Assembly: GCF_014196625.1 (NCBI RefSeq)
Contig: NZ_JACIDZ010000002.1
Location: 372,001-436,000 of the forward strand
DNA length: 64,000 nt
Direction of reading: 5' to 3'
Source of the DNA: Martelella radicis
GTDB taxonomy: Bacteria > Pseudomonadota > Alphaproteobacteria > Rhizobiales > Rhizobiaceae
Of this stretch, positions 18,100 to 27,501 are shown in pieces. Every line of letters begins with the position of its first letter. Position 1 is the stretch's first letter. The notes under the pieces were generated by a model. That model was not told where the DNA came from. It saw only the letters and a program-made list of their open reading frames with translations, and did no database searches. A program made the position numbers and the translations under genes.

Positions 18100-18930
18100 A
18101 TGGCACGCCAGGTCACGACACAGAAAAAGCTGGCCTTCACGCTTCTCGCGTGGGTCGTCGCGCTGCTCATCTTCTTCCCGATCCTGTGGACGGTGCTGAC
18201 GAGCTTCAAGACGGAAAGCGAGGCCGTTTCCTCGCCGCCCTCCTTCCTGTTCTTCCAGTGGACGCTGGAAAACTATGTGGAGGTTCAAGCGCGCTCAAAT
18301 TACTTCCATCACTTCTGGAATTCGGTGGCGATCTCGCTCGGCTCCACGGTGATCGGCCTGTTGATCTCCGTGCCGGCCGCCTGGGCGATGGCGTTCTCGC
18401 CGACGAAACGCACCAAGGATGTGCTCCTGTGGATGCTCTCCACCAAGATGCTGCCCGCCGTCGGCGTGCTGGTGCCGATCTACATCATCTTCCGCGATCT
18501 CGGCCTCCTCGACACCCGCATCGGCCTGATCGTGGTGATGATGCTGATCAACCTGCCGATCATGGTGTGGATGCTCTACACCTACTTCAAGGAAATCCCC
18601 GGCGAGATCCTCGAGGCCGCCCGCATGGACGGCGCGACGCTCGGCAAGGAGCTGATCTACGTGCTCACCCCGATGGCTGTGCCGGGCATCGCTTCGACCC
18701 TTCTTCTCAACATCATCCTTGCCTGGAACGAAGCCTTCTGGACGCTCAATCTGACGGCCTCCAAGGCAGCACCCCTGACAGCCTTCATCGCCTCCTATTC
18801 GAGCCCGGAAGGTCTGTTCTACGCGAAACTCTCCGCCGCCTCGACCATGGCCATCGCGCCGATCGTCATCCTCGGCTGGTTTTCGCAGAAGCAGCTCGTA
18901 CGCGGGCTCACCTTCGGCGCGGTTAAATAA
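18100..18930 (+). CDS. smoG: Polyol ABC transporter permease, second subunit
   Basis: Inner-membrane permease of 276 residues, MalG-like. The first helix is near residues 11-28, followed by the [17 protein letters not shown] segment typical of second CUT1 permeases, and the EAA loop is [23 protein letters not shown] 18100 lies 2 bp after the smoF stop, with CTGGAGGACTG before it as ribosome-binding site; a longer frame reading in from 17719 overlaps smoF and is rejected. It is followed after 11 bp by the ATPase gene. Confidence 0.87.
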   Translation: MARQVTTQKKLAFTLLAWVVALLIFFPILWTVLTSFKTESEAVSSPPSFLFFQWTLENYVEVQARSNYFHHFWNSVAISLGSTVIGLLISVPAAWAMAFSPTKRTKDVLLWMLSTKMLPAVGVLVPIYIIFRDLGLLDTRIGLIVVMMLINLPIMVWMLYTYFKEIPGEILEAARMDGATLGKELIYVLTPMAVPGIASTLLLNIILAWNEAFWTLNLTASKAAPLTAFIASYSSPEGLFYAKLSAASTMAIAPIVILGWFSQKQLVRGLTFGAVK

Positions 18931-18941
18931 GGACAAGACCA

Positions 18942-19943
18942 ATGGGCAGCATCAGACTCGAAAACGTCTCCAAGCATTTTGGCGAACATGCGGTCATCCC
19001 GTCGATCGACCTTGAAATCAATGACGGCGAGTTCGTCGTCTTTGTCGGTCCCTCGGGTTGCGGAAAATCCACGCTTCTGCGCCTGATCGCAGGATTGGAG
19101 GATGTCTCCGGCGGCCGCATCCTGATCGATGGCGACGACGCCACCGCCAAACCGCCGGCAAAGCGGGGACTGGCCATGGTGTTCCAGTCATACGCGCTTT
19201 ATCCGCATATGAGCGTTCGCTCCAATATCGGATTCCCGCTGAAGATGGCGAATATGGACAAGGCCGAGATCGACCGCAAGGTCAACGAGGCGGCGAAGAT
19301 CCTCAACCTCACCGACTATCTGGAGCGCAAGCCCCGCGCGCTTTCCGGCGGCCAGCGCCAGCGCGTCGCCATCGGCCGGGCGATCGTCCGCTCGCCGGAA
19401 TGCTTCCTCTTCGACGAGCCGCTCTCGAACCTCGATGCGGCGCTTCGCGTCAATATGCGGTTGGAAATTTCCGAACTGCATCAGCAGCTTGGCGCAACCT
19501 CCATCTATGTGACCCACGATCAGGTGGAAGCAATGACCATGGCCGACAAGATCGTGGTCCTGCGCGCCGGCAACATCGAACAGGTCGGCTCGCCGCTTGA
19601 ACTCTACCGCAGCCCCGCCAACCTGTTTGTTGCAGGCTTCATCGGCTCGCCAAAGATGAATTTCATCGACGGCAAGACGGCCGAGGAATTCGGCGCCCAC
19701 ACGATCGGCATCCGCCCGGAACATGTCGCCCTTTCCACCGAAAGCGGCAGGTGGAAGGGCAAGGTCGCGGTCTCCGAACATCTGGGCTCCGACACCTTCC
19801 TGCATGTCGATGTGCCGGAACTCGGCCATATCACCACCCGTACCGATGGCGAGTTTCCGGTCCGTCACGGCGATACGGTCTTCATCTCGCCGGATCCGGA
19901 GCGGCTTTACCGTTTCGACGCAAACGGCCTGGCGGCCCAGTAG
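18942..19943 (+). CDS. smoK: Polyol ABC transporter ATP-binding protein
   Basis: ATPase of 333 residues. Walker [10 protein letters not shown] is near residue 32, LSGGQRQR follows near 131, Walker B is [12 protein letters not shown], the switch histidine is in [10 protein letters not shown], and a TOBE domain forms the C-terminus. It is shorter than the MalK-like ATPase of the first cluster (369 residues), mainly in the regulatory domain. It energises SmoF/SmoG. Its gene is followed after 55 bp by the polyol dehydrogenase gene. Confidence 0.9.
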   Translation: MGSIRLENVSKHFGEHAVIPSIDLEINDGEFVVFVGPSGCGKSTLLRLIAGLEDVSGGRILIDGDDATAKPPAKRGLAMVFQSYALYPHMSVRSNIGFPLKMANMDKAEIDRKVNEAAKILNLTDYLERKPRALSGGQRQRVAIGRAIVRSPECFLFDEPLSNLDAALRVNMRLEISELHQQLGATSIYVTHDQVEAMTMADKIVVLRAGNIEQVGSPLELYRSPANLFVAGFIGSPKMNFIDGKTAEEFGAHTIGIRPEHVALSTESGRWKGKVAVSEHLGSDTFLHVDVPELGHITTRTDGEFPVRHGDTVFISPDPERLYRFDANGLAAQ

Positions 19944-19998
19944 ATCCTCGTGTCGCCTTCAACGGAATACCGACAATGCCAAAAGCGGAACACAGAAA

Positions 19999-21480
19999 AT
20001 GACCAAGCCTCTTAACCTCGCAAGCCTTGAGCAGCACGCGGACAAGGCAGCTATTCCGGCCTATGACCGCGACAGCCTTTCCGCCGGCATCCTCCATTTC
20101 GGCGTCGGCAATTTCCACCGGGCGCATCAGGCGGTCTATCTGCATCAGCTCTTCAACAAGGGCCGCGATCTCGACTGGGCGATCGTCGGCGCCGGCGTCA
20201 TGCCCTCTGATGCGAAAATGCGCGAGGTGCTCGCAGCGCAGGATTTCCTGACGACGGTGGTGGACCAGGAGGCGGACGCCAGCGAGGCAACGATCACCGG
20301 GGCAATGATCGACATGATCGCGCCGCCCGACTATGCGGCGATGATCGAAAAGCTCGCCGACCCGGCAATCCGCATTGTTTCGCTGACGGTGACCGAAGGC
20401 GGCTATTTCATCGATCCGGCGACCGGCAAATTTGACCCGACCCACCCGGCAATCGTTGCCGACGGCGAAAATCCGGACACGCCGAAGACGGCCTTCGGCC
20501 TGATCATCGCCGGCCTTCGAAAGCGCCGGGCGGACGGCGTTCCGCCCTTTACCGTGATGTGCTGCGACAACATCCCCCATAACGGCGCGGTGACGAAAGC
20601 CACGGTCTCGGGCCTTGCCGAACTCTCCGACCCCGATTTCGCTAGCTGGATTCGCGAGAACGTCGCCTTCCCCAATGCCATGGTTGACCGGATCACGCCG
20701 GCCACCGGCAAGCGCGAACGCGACATCACGCGCGAGGAATACGGCATCGAGGACAACTGGCCTGTCTTCTGCGAAGGCTTCAAGCAATGGGTGCTGGAGG
20801 ATGACTTTCCGCTCGGCCGCCCAGCGCTGGAAGAGGTCGGCGTCACCTTTGTCGAAGATGTCAGCCCCTATGAGCTGATGAAGCTCCGGATCCTGAACGG
20901 CGGCCATGCTGCGATCGCCTATCCGGGCGAACTGCTCGACATTCATTTCGTCCATGAGGCGATGGAAAACGAACTGATCGCCGCCTTCCTCGAAAAGCTT
21001 GAGAACGACGAAATCATTCCGATCGTTCCGCCCGTGCCCAATACAGATCTCACCGGTTATTACGAGCTGATCGCCCGCCGTTTCGCCAATCCGAAGATCG
21101 GCGACACGATCGAGCGGCTGGCGCTGGACGGCTCAAACCGTCAACCGAAATTCATCCTGCCCTCCACCGCCGCCCGCCTTGAGAAGGGCCTCGATGTCGT
21201 CGGCCTCGCCCTGGTTTCGGCGCTCTGGTGCCGTTACTTCGAAGGCACCTCCGACAGTGGCCGCGAAATCCGCTTCAACGACGAAAGCGCGGACCGCCTG
21301 CACAAGGCGGCGCTTGAAAGCAGGCAGGACCCGATGATCTTCCTTCAGGAACGCGCCATCTTTGGTTCGATCGCCGACAATGAGGTCTTCCGCGGGCGCT
21401 TTTCGGCGGCGCTTGAAAGCCTGAGGACCGCCGGAACCGCTGAAACGCTGAAACGCTATATCGCCGGCGACCTGGCATAG
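19999..21480 (+). CDS. mtlK: Mannitol 2-dehydrogenase family polyol dehydrogenase
   Basis: A 493-residue long-chain polyol dehydrogenase that oxidises a sugar alcohol to the ketose with NAD. The N-terminal Rossmann region begins GILHFGVGNFHRAHQ. The family's catalytic signature K-x4-N-x2-H is present as Lys295, Asn300 and His303, the same numbers as in the Pseudomonas fluorescens enzyme. ATG 19999 is chosen because the usual family N-terminus starts there; a longer frame from 19723 overlaps the ATPase gene. D-Arabitol dehydrogenases belong to the same family, so mannitol to fructose and D-arabitol to xylulose are both possible; the FGGY kinase downstream leans toward a pentulose. Confidence 0.88.
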   Translation: MTKPLNLASLEQHADKAAIPAYDRDSLSAGILHFGVGNFHRAHQAVYLHQLFNKGRDLDWAIVGAGVMPSDAKMREVLAAQDFLTTVVDQEADASEATITGAMIDMIAPPDYAAMIEKLADPAIRIVSLTVTEGGYFIDPATGKFDPTHPAIVADGENPDTPKTAFGLIIAGLRKRRADGVPPFTVMCCDNIPHNGAVTKATVSGLAELSDPDFASWIRENVAFPNAMVDRITPATGKRERDITREEYGIEDNWPVFCEGFKQWVLEDDFPLGRPALEEVGVTFVEDVSPYELMKLRILNGGHAAIAYPGELLDIHFVHEAMENELIAAFLEKLENDEIIPIVPPVPNTDLTGYYELIARRFANPKIGDTIERLALDGSNRQPKFILPSTAARLEKGLDVVGLALVSALWCRYFEGTSDSGREIRFNDESADRLHKAALESRQDPMIFLQERAIFGSIADNEVFRGRFSAALESLRTAGTAETLKRYIAGDLA

Positions 21481-21644
21481 GCCATCCGGCTGAAACAGAT
21501 ACGCGCCTGAAGCGCCCGGCACCTCTCCTTCTCCTCACGCGCGCGGCTTCGCGGGGCGCGGCCCTGCGCTGCCGGAAGGTTTGACGAAACGAATAATCTC
21601 GTCCACTTTGTGCGAAAATACTGACAGGTGGGGGAGCGTGCAGG

Positions 21645-23228
21645 ATGCGCGATCATGTGATTGCGGTCGATGTCGGCACGGCAAGCGTCAGGGCAGGCGT
21701 TTTCGATAAATCCGGGATCATGCTCGCCCGCAAAGTGGAGCCGCTCAGGCTGCGCCGCCCGGGCGCGCGGCGCGGAGAGTATGTTTCCGAAGACATCTGG
21801 CAGACGACGGCAACAGCCGTGCGGGCCGCGCGACTTGCGGCCGGTCTCGGGCCCGAGCAGGTCGCGGGACTGGCCTTCGGCGCGACCTGTTCGCTGGTGC
21901 TGCTTGACGAATCCGGTCGGCCGCTGCCGCTCTTTGAGGACGAGGCCGGAACCTACGACACGCTCGCCTGGTTCGATCACCGCGCCGAGGCCGAAGCGGA
22001 AGAGCTGAGCGCCACCGATGATCCGGCGGTGCGGCATTCGGGCGGATCGATCTCGCCGGAAATGCAGGTCCCGAAGCTCTTGTGGCTGAAGCGCAATCGC
22101 CCCGATCTCTGGCAGAGGGCGGGCGGCTTCTTCGACCTCGCCGACTATCTGGGCTATCGCGCCACCGGCAATCCGGCGCGCTCGGTCTCCACGCTTGTGA
22201 CAAAATGGTTCTACAGGGCCGGCAGTGACGCGCCGTGGCCGCGCGCGCTTCTCGGAACTTTCGGCCTTGATGACCTTCCCGAAAAGGCGGGCGCCGCCCA
22301 TGCGCCCTGCCCGCCTGGCGCCTCCGTCGGCAGACTGACGAGCCAGGCGGCCGAGGCTCTGGGGCTTGATCGCGATGTCGCGGTTGCGGCCGGCATGGTC
22401 GATGCCTATGCCGGAGCCCTTGGCGCGCTCCCTGTGCATGGGGCCAAGGCCGCCGGCGAATTCGCGCTGATTGGCGGGACCTCGAGCTGTCTTATCGGCG
22501 AGAGCTGCGACCCGGTCTTCGCGAAAAGCCTCTGGGGGCCTTATTTCTCGGCAATTCATGAGGACCAATGGGCGTTCGAGGCCGGCCAGTCTGCAACCGG
22601 CGGTCTGCTGAACCATCTGCTCGAGATCCATGCAGAGGGAGGGCCGGCAACGGAAAGCCGCCATCAACAGGTGATCGCCCGGATCACCGACATGCTTGCC
22701 GAGAACGGACCCGGCTTTGCCGACGGACTGGACATCCTGCCGGATTTTCACGGCAGCCGCTCACCCTTTGCCGATCCGACCATGACCGGGATGATCGCCG
22801 GCCTGACCCTCGACAAATCCTTCGACGGGCTCTGTAAGCTCTACTGGCGCGCCTCGATCGCCATTGCCCTTTCGCTGAGACAGATCCTCGAACATCTGGA
22901 CGAAAACGGCATTCCCGCCACCCGGCTTCATCTGGCCGGCGGGCATCGGAGAAACCCACTTCTTTCAAGGCTATACGCCGACGTGACCGGTCTTCCCGTA
23001 CATATCTCGCCAACCGAGGATGTCGTGCTCCTGGGCTCCGCCATCAACGCCGCCGCCGCTTCGGGTCTTTATCCGGGCCTTGGCCAGACGGCGGCACAGA
23101 TGCAGGCCGCCGCCAGTATCCTCGAACCCGATCCGGCCTTTGGTGATTACTACCAACACCAATATGCCCGCCTCAAAATCCTGCAGGCCTGCCGGGATCA
23201 ACTCGCTCGGCATAACGTGTTCCCGTGA
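21645..23228 (+). CDS. FGGY family carbohydrate kinase (pentulose-type)
   Basis: A 527-residue kinase of the FGGY family, probably phosphorylating a ketopentose (D-ribulose or D-xylulose type). The N-terminal ATPase motif is VIAVDVGTASVRAGVFD at residues 5-21, and the second-domain motifs LIGGTSSCLIGES and LAGGHRRNPLLSRLYADV are clear. It lies 164 bp behind mtlK on the same strand with GGGGGAGCG as ribosome-binding site, so it completes a polyol to ketose to ketose-phosphate route. The sequence looks nearest the ribulokinase-like FGGY branch; classical XylB is less like it. Not FruK/PfkB-type, which would be expected for fructose. Confidence 0.83.
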   Translation: MRDHVIAVDVGTASVRAGVFDKSGIMLARKVEPLRLRRPGARRGEYVSEDIWQTTATAVRAARLAAGLGPEQVAGLAFGATCSLVLLDESGRPLPLFEDEAGTYDTLAWFDHRAEAEAEELSATDDPAVRHSGGSISPEMQVPKLLWLKRNRPDLWQRAGGFFDLADYLGYRATGNPARSVSTLVTKWFYRAGSDAPWPRALLGTFGLDDLPEKAGAAHAPCPPGASVGRLTSQAAEALGLDRDVAVAAGMVDAYAGALGALPVHGAKAAGEFALIGGTSSCLIGESCDPVFAKSLWGPYFSAIHEDQWAFEAGQSATGGLLNHLLEIHAEGGPATESRHQQVIARITDMLAENGPGFADGLDILPDFHGSRSPFADPTMTGMIAGLTLDKSFDGLCKLYWRASIAIALSLRQILEHLDENGIPATRLHLAGGHRRNPLLSRLYADVTGLPVHISPTEDVVLLGSAINAAAASGLYPGLGQTAAQMQAAASILEPDPAFGDYYQHQYARLKILQACRDQLARHNVFP

Positions 23229-23367
23229 GCAACCCTATCCGTCGCTGCCCGCCCTTGCCTTTCGTCAGGCTCAAGTCACATTCTTGCCACTTTTCGCTTG
23301 ACCGCACGCGCTGTGGTTGCGACACATGGTTTACGGGTAGTTAACAGTTACCGTGGGGGCCGGAGAC

Positions 23368-24360
23368 ATGACGAAAACCTATCTCAAGCTGGTGAGTGCG
23401 GTGGCGCTGACAGCGCTTGTAGGCTGCAGCGGAGGCGGCAGCAGTGGCGGGGGCATCGACATGGGGCCGGTTGGCGGCGGTGATATCCCGACCGGGCCCA
23501 GCGGCCCTGCACACAATGCGATTGGGTACTCTGCAGTCGTCGATGAAAGTGGCGAGACTATCGGCTGGCAGTCGGGTGACGCCAGTGCCATGGTCACGCC
23601 TAACGACGACGGGACGGTGACGGTACGAATTACCGAAGGAGCCTATGCCGGCGAAGAGCGAACTTTTACACCCAGCAGCGATAGTGGCGGGGCAGGCGGT
23701 CAGGCAACCGCCTATATGACCACCTACGATTTTGACGGTGATCCGATCTCCGCATTCATTGCCGCTCGCACTGACGCTGATGACAAGTTCGCATTCTATG
23801 CTTTCCGTTCGACAGAGGGTCTTACCCGCAACATGCCGACGAGCGGCAAGGCACAATACCAAGGGGAGCACACCGGTCTCGCTACTAACTCCGACGGCAC
23901 TTCCGCTGCAATTAATGACCTCTTTGTCGCCAGTGTCGATTTCTCCGATGCGACACTTACGGGCGACATCTATCCAGCGTATCCGTCTGGACCGAATCGT
24001 GAACATGTATATAAAGTGGTATCTTTCGATGGCACAATCAACGGCGCCGAATTCCAGTCTGACAGAGGTACGATTGCGTTCAGCGAATTCGTCACGACAC
24101 CAGGGAGTCCCACAAAGAACATTTACGGTCGGGACACAAGTGTGATCGATCAAAATACGTCTGCTGTGGAAGGCGCCTTTTATGGTGATGCGGCAGCGGC
24201 CATGGGGGGAACCTTCGTCATCGATGGTCAGGGTGCGCTGGAAGGAAACCACCTTATCGGCGCCTTCAAAGCCGAGCGTGGTGAGATTAGTCAACCATAC
24301 TCCCCACCTTCACTGCCGCCACTACCGGAAATTCCGCCGACCTTTCCTACGGGAGGTTAA
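23368..24360 (+). CDS. TbpB-like surface lipoprotein
   Basis: A 330-residue predicted lipoprotein. The signal peptide ends in lipobox LVGC with Cys20, followed by a Gly/Ser-rich linker. Near the C-terminus, GAFYGDAAAAMGGTFVI and then IGAFKAER match the beta-barrel domain signature of transferrin-binding-protein-B-like solute-binding proteins (FYG..A.E.GG.F, GAF..KR). A proline-rich tail (SPPSLPPLPEIPP) closes it. Base and codon use are visibly more AT-rich than in neighbours, suggesting transfer or different selection. No TonB receptor or Slam gene is next to it. The ligand is unknown; iron or haem binding is only a family expectation. Confidence 0.72.
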   Translation: MTKTYLKLVSAVALTALVGCSGGGSSGGGIDMGPVGGGDIPTGPSGPAHNAIGYSAVVDESGETIGWQSGDASAMVTPNDDGTVTVRITEGAYAGEERTFTPSSDSGGAGGQATAYMTTYDFDGDPISAFIAARTDADDKFAFYAFRSTEGLTRNMPTSGKAQYQGEHTGLATNSDGTSAAINDLFVASVDFSDATLTGDIYPAYPSGPNREHVYKVVSFDGTINGAEFQSDRGTIAFSEFVTTPGSPTKNIYGRDTSVIDQNTSAVEGAFYGDAAAAMGGTFVIDGQGALEGNHLIGAFKAERGEISQPYSPPSLPPLPEIPPTFPTGG

Positions 24361-24377
24361 TAGACATGCAGATACAG

Positions 24378-24407
24378 AAAGACATAAAGATTTCTTTATG
24401 TCTTTCT
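24378..24407 (+). terminator. Intrinsic terminator after the TbpB-like gene
   Basis: Perfect 12-bp stem AAAGACATAAAG/CTTTATGTCTTT (24378-24405) with a 4-nt loop, starting 18 bp after the stop codon. The T-run is short (TTTCTT). The stem is AT-rich like the gene before it. Confidence 0.7.
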
Positions 24408-24435
24408 TGTCAGTTTCCTCCCAGGCTGATACTAA

Positions 24436-24483
24436 CGGTGCAAACCGTGCGTTGCCCGCATGACCGGGCGTGACGCCGCACCG
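24436..24483 (+). promoter_or_regulatory. Structured leader of ahcY (candidate cis-regulatory RNA)
   Basis: Three nested perfect stems can form: CGGTGC/GCACCG (24436-24441 with 24478-24483), GCGT/ACGC (24449-24452 with 24473-24476) and GCCCG/CGGGC (24454-24458 with 24465-24469). TCCTTTT follows, then the ribosome-binding site CGGGAG and the ahcY ATG at 24507. The layout resembles an attenuator or leader switch. It does not match the SAH or SAM-II riboswitch consensus as I know them. Confidence 0.4.
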
Positions 24484-24506
24484 TCCTTTTGCCTCGGGAG
24501 TTATCA

Positions 24507-25907
24507 ATGAGCGCCACAGAAGATTTCATCGTTGCCGATATCGCGCTGGCCGATTACGGCCGCAAGGAACTGGATATCGCGGAAACCGAAATGCCGGGCC
24601 TGATGGCCGCGCGCGAGGAGTTTGGCGAAAGCCAGCCGCTGAAAGGCGCGCGCATTTCCGGTTCGCTGCACATGACAATCCAGACCGGCGTGCTGATCGA
24701 GACGCTGAAGGCGCTCGGCGCCGATGTGCGCTGGGCGTCGTGCAACATCTTCTCCACCCAGGACCATGCCGCCGCCGCGATCGCCGCCACCGGCACGCCG
24801 GTCTTCGCCGTCAAGGGCGAGAGCCTTGAGGAATACTGGTCCTACACTGACAGGATTTTCCAATGGACAGACGGCGGCCAGTCGAACCTGATCCTCGATG
24901 ATGGCGGCGATGCCACCATGTATATCCTGATCGGCGCGCGCGCCGAAGCCGGCGAGGACGTGCTCTCCAAGCCGGGTTCGGAAGAAGAAGAAGTGCTGTT
25001 CGCCCAGATCAAGAAGCGCATGGCAGAAACGCCCGGCTTCTTCACCAAACAGCGCACCGCACTTCTGGGCGTAACCGAGGAAACGACGACGGGCGTCAAC
25101 CGACTTTACCAGCTTGCGCGCGCCGGCCAGCTCCCCTTCCCGGCGATCAATGTCAACGACTCGGTCACCAAGTCGAAATTCGACAACAAATATGGCTGCA
25201 AGGAATCCCTCGTCGATGGTATCCGCCGCGCCACCGACGTGATGATGGCGGGCAAGGTCGCCGTCGTCTGCGGCTATGGCGATGTCGGCAAGGGCTCTGC
25301 CGCCTCGCTCTCGGGCGCGGGCGCTCGGGTCAAGGTGACGGAAGCCGATCCGATCTGTGCCCTTCAGGCCGCGATGGACGGTTTCGAGGTCGTGCTTCTG
25401 GAAGATGTCCTTTCCACGGCCGACATCTTTGTTACCACCACCGGCAACAAGGATATCATCCGCCTCGAGCATATGCGCGAGATGAAGGACATGGCGATCG
25501 TCGGCAATATCGGCCATTTCGATAACGAAATTCAGGTTAACTCGCTGCGCAATTACAAGTGGACCAACATCAAGCCGCAGGTCGACATGATTGCCTTCCC
25601 TGACGGCAAGCGGCTGATCCTTCTCTCCGAAGGACGCCTCCTGAACCTTGGCAATGCCACCGGGCACCCCTCCTTCGTTATGTCGGCATCGTTTACCAAC
25701 CAGGTTCTGGCGCAGATGGAAATCTTCCAGAACCGCGACAAGTACGAGAATACCGTCCACGTCCTGCCGAAACATCTCGATGAAAAGGTCGCGCGCCTTC
25801 ATCTCGACAAGCTCGGCGCGAAGCTCACCGTGCTCTCCGAGGAACAGGCCGCCTATATCGGCGTGACGCCGGAAGGCCCGTTCAAGCCGGACCATTACCG
25901 CTACTGA
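24507..25907 (+). CDS. ahcY: Adenosylhomocysteinase (S-adenosyl-L-homocysteine hydrolase)
   Basis: Cytosolic NAD-dependent enzyme of 466 residues, the usual proteobacterial length. It splits S-adenosylhomocysteine into adenosine and homocysteine and so relieves inhibition of methyltransferases. Visible landmarks are [19 protein letters not shown] near the N-terminus, [13 protein letters not shown] in the catalytic domain, the NAD motif [11 protein letters not shown], and the C-terminal PFKPDHYRY typical of the family. ATG 24507 is chosen with CGGGAG upstream. A structured leader precedes it. A convergent terminator separates it from folC. Confidence 0.96.
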   Translation: MSATEDFIVADIALADYGRKELDIAETEMPGLMAAREEFGESQPLKGARISGSLHMTIQTGVLIETLKALGADVRWASCNIFSTQDHAAAAIAATGTPVFAVKGESLEEYWSYTDRIFQWTDGGQSNLILDDGGDATMYILIGARAEAGEDVLSKPGSEEEEVLFAQIKKRMAETPGFFTKQRTALLGVTEETTTGVNRLYQLARAGQLPFPAINVNDSVTKSKFDNKYGCKESLVDGIRRATDVMMAGKVAVVCGYGDVGKGSAASLSGAGARVKVTEADPICALQAAMDGFEVVLLEDVLSTADIFVTTTGNKDIIRLEHMREMKDMAIVGNIGHFDNEIQVNSLRNYKWTNIKPQVDMIAFPDGKRLILLSEGRLLNLGNATGHPSFVMSASFTNQVLAQMEIFQNRDKYENTVHVLPKHLDEKVARLHLDKLGAKLTVLSEEQAAYIGVTPEGPFKPDHYRY

Positions 25908-25926
25908 TCAGCGATACGATGAAAGA

Positions 25927-25964
25927 AGGCCGCGGCGGACCAGAACGGTCGCCGCGGCCTCTTT
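25927..25964. terminator. Bidirectional terminator between ahcY and folC
   Basis: GC-rich stem AGGCCGCGGCGGACC/GGTCGCCGCGGCCT (25927-25960, one bulge) with CTTT on the plus side and TTCTTTC on the minus side, placed between two convergent genes. Confidence 0.8.
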
Positions 25965-25992
25965 AATGCGCGAAATCCAGTGGACTGTCGCG

Positions 25993-27336
25993 TTAAAGCG
26001 GCGGCGTGCCGTTTTCGAAAAGGGCATTGCCGGCGAAATAGAGCGAGCCGCCGATCAGGATCCGGGGCGGCGGCTGATCGGAGCGCGCGCGCAGGCAGAT
26101 CGCGGCCAGCGCCTCGCCGATCGAGGAAACCGGCTCAGCCGACAGTCCGGCATCGGCCGCGGAAGACGCCAGCGCAACCGGATCAATGAAGGCTTCAGTT
26201 CCTCTGATCGGAGCGCAATAGACGTAGTTGGCAAGCCCGGCAAAATGCTCGAAAAAGCCAAACGGATCCTTTGTGTTGATCATGCCGATAATCAGGAAAA
26301 GCGGACGCGGGTCGCGTTCCTCGAACCCGGCAAGCGCCTCGGCGATTACCTCGCCGGCGCCGGGATTATGCCCGCCGTCCAGCCAGATCTCGCTGCCTTC
26401 GGGCGCTGCCGTCACCAGGTCGCCTTCGTGGAGGCGCTGCAGGCGCGCGGGCCAGAAGACGTTGCGCATGGCCTTTTCGGCGGCCTGTTCGTCAATGGAA
26501 AAGCCGGCCGCCTTCACCGCCGAGATCGCGGCCGCCGCATTGGCATATTGGTGGCGGCCGGGCAGAGCCGGCAAGGGCAGGTCCATCAGCCCGTCGCCAT
26601 CCTGGTAGACGAGGCGACCGTGCTCCTCATGCGCATTGTAGTCCTGGCCATAGAGATGCAGCGGACAACCGAGCCTGTCGGCCGTGGCGATCAACACTTC
26701 CTCGGCAGCTTCGTATTCCTGCTGGCCGATCACGACGGGCACGCCCGGCTTCATGATCCCGGCCTTTTCGGCGGCAATCAGTTCGACACGGTCGCCGAGA
26801 TAGGCCTGATGGTCTAGCGAGATCGGCATGATCACGCTGACGGCCGGCTTGTCGATGATGTTGGTGGCGTCGAACCGGCCGCCAAGGCCGACCTCAAGAA
26901 TAACGACATCGGCGGGAATTTCGGCAAACAGCACGAAAGTCGTCGCCGTCAGCAGTTCAAACACCGTGGCCGTCGCGCCGGCATTGGCCGCTTCCACGCG
27001 TTTCAGCGTTTCGGCGAGCAACTGGTCGTCAACATAACCGCTGGCCCCGCCTGGTCCCCCGATGCGGAAGCGCTCGTGCCAGCGCACCAGATGCGGCGAG
27101 GAATGGACGTGGACGGAAAGGCCGCTAGCCTCCAGCAGCGCGCGACAGAACGCGCTCGCAGAGCCCTTGCCGTTGGTACCGGCAATGTGGATCACCGGCG
27201 GTAGCGCAAGATGCGGATTGCCGAGTTTTTCAAGAAGGATCCGGATCCTGTCGAGCGACAGATCGAAACCCTTGGGATGCAATTGCATCAGGTGATCGAT
27301 CACACGCTCGGCCGCGCCGAAGGAATGGTTGTCCAT
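25993..27336 (-). CDS. folC: Bifunctional folylpolyglutamate synthase/dihydrofolate synthase
   Basis: A 447-residue Mur-ligase-family enzyme. It adds glutamate to dihydropteroate and to reduced folates. The ATP loop is HIAGTNGKGS near residue 50, the central domain has EVGLGGRFDATN, and WLDGGHNPG marks the C-terminal ligase domain. ATG 27336 is chosen because MDNHSFGAAERVIDHLM is the normal start region; upstream extension is low-complexity Arg-rich. It is the last gene of trpF-trpB-(small ORF)-trpA-accD-folC, an order common in Rhizobiales. Confidence 0.95.
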   Translation of the reverse strand: MDNHSFGAAERVIDHLMQLHPKGFDLSLDRIRILLEKLGNPHLALPPVIHIAGTNGKGSASAFCRALLEASGLSVHVHSSPHLVRWHERFRIGGPGGASGYVDDQLLAETLKRVEAANAGATATVFELLTATTFVLFAEIPADVVILEVGLGGRFDATNIIDKPAVSVIMPISLDHQAYLGDRVELIAAEKAGIMKPGVPVVIGQQEYEAAEEVLIATADRLGCPLHLYGQDYNAHEEHGRLVYQDGDGLMDLPLPALPGRHQYANAAAAISAVKAAGFSIDEQAAEKAMRNVFWPARLQRLHEGDLVTAAPEGSEIWLDGGHNPGAGEVIAEALAGFEERDPRPLFLIIGMINTKDPFGFFEHFAGLANYVYCAPIRGTEAFIDPVALASSAADAGLSAEPVSSIGEALAAICLRARSDQPPPRILIGGSLYFAGNALFENGTPPL

Positions 27337-27501
27337 GATTGGTCCGATTTCCGCAATGGGGGCCGCTCGCCGACGGCCGCTCCCTGCTATAGTTCTGTTT
27401 CGGCGGAGCGGACCGTTCCCCGGCATTGGGCCGGGACGGATCTGCCGCCGCGCTGCCATGCCCGCCAGGCCGGCATGGCCACCTCCTCCGTCTGCGCCGC
27501 C

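Noticed and set aside
19723-19998. N-terminal extension of the polyol dehydrogenase
   Set aside because: It overlaps the ATPase gene in another frame and the normal family start is at 19999.
24406-24506. Known SAH or SAM-II riboswitch before ahcY
   Set aside because: The conserved loop sequences of those classes are not present; only the nested stems are reported.
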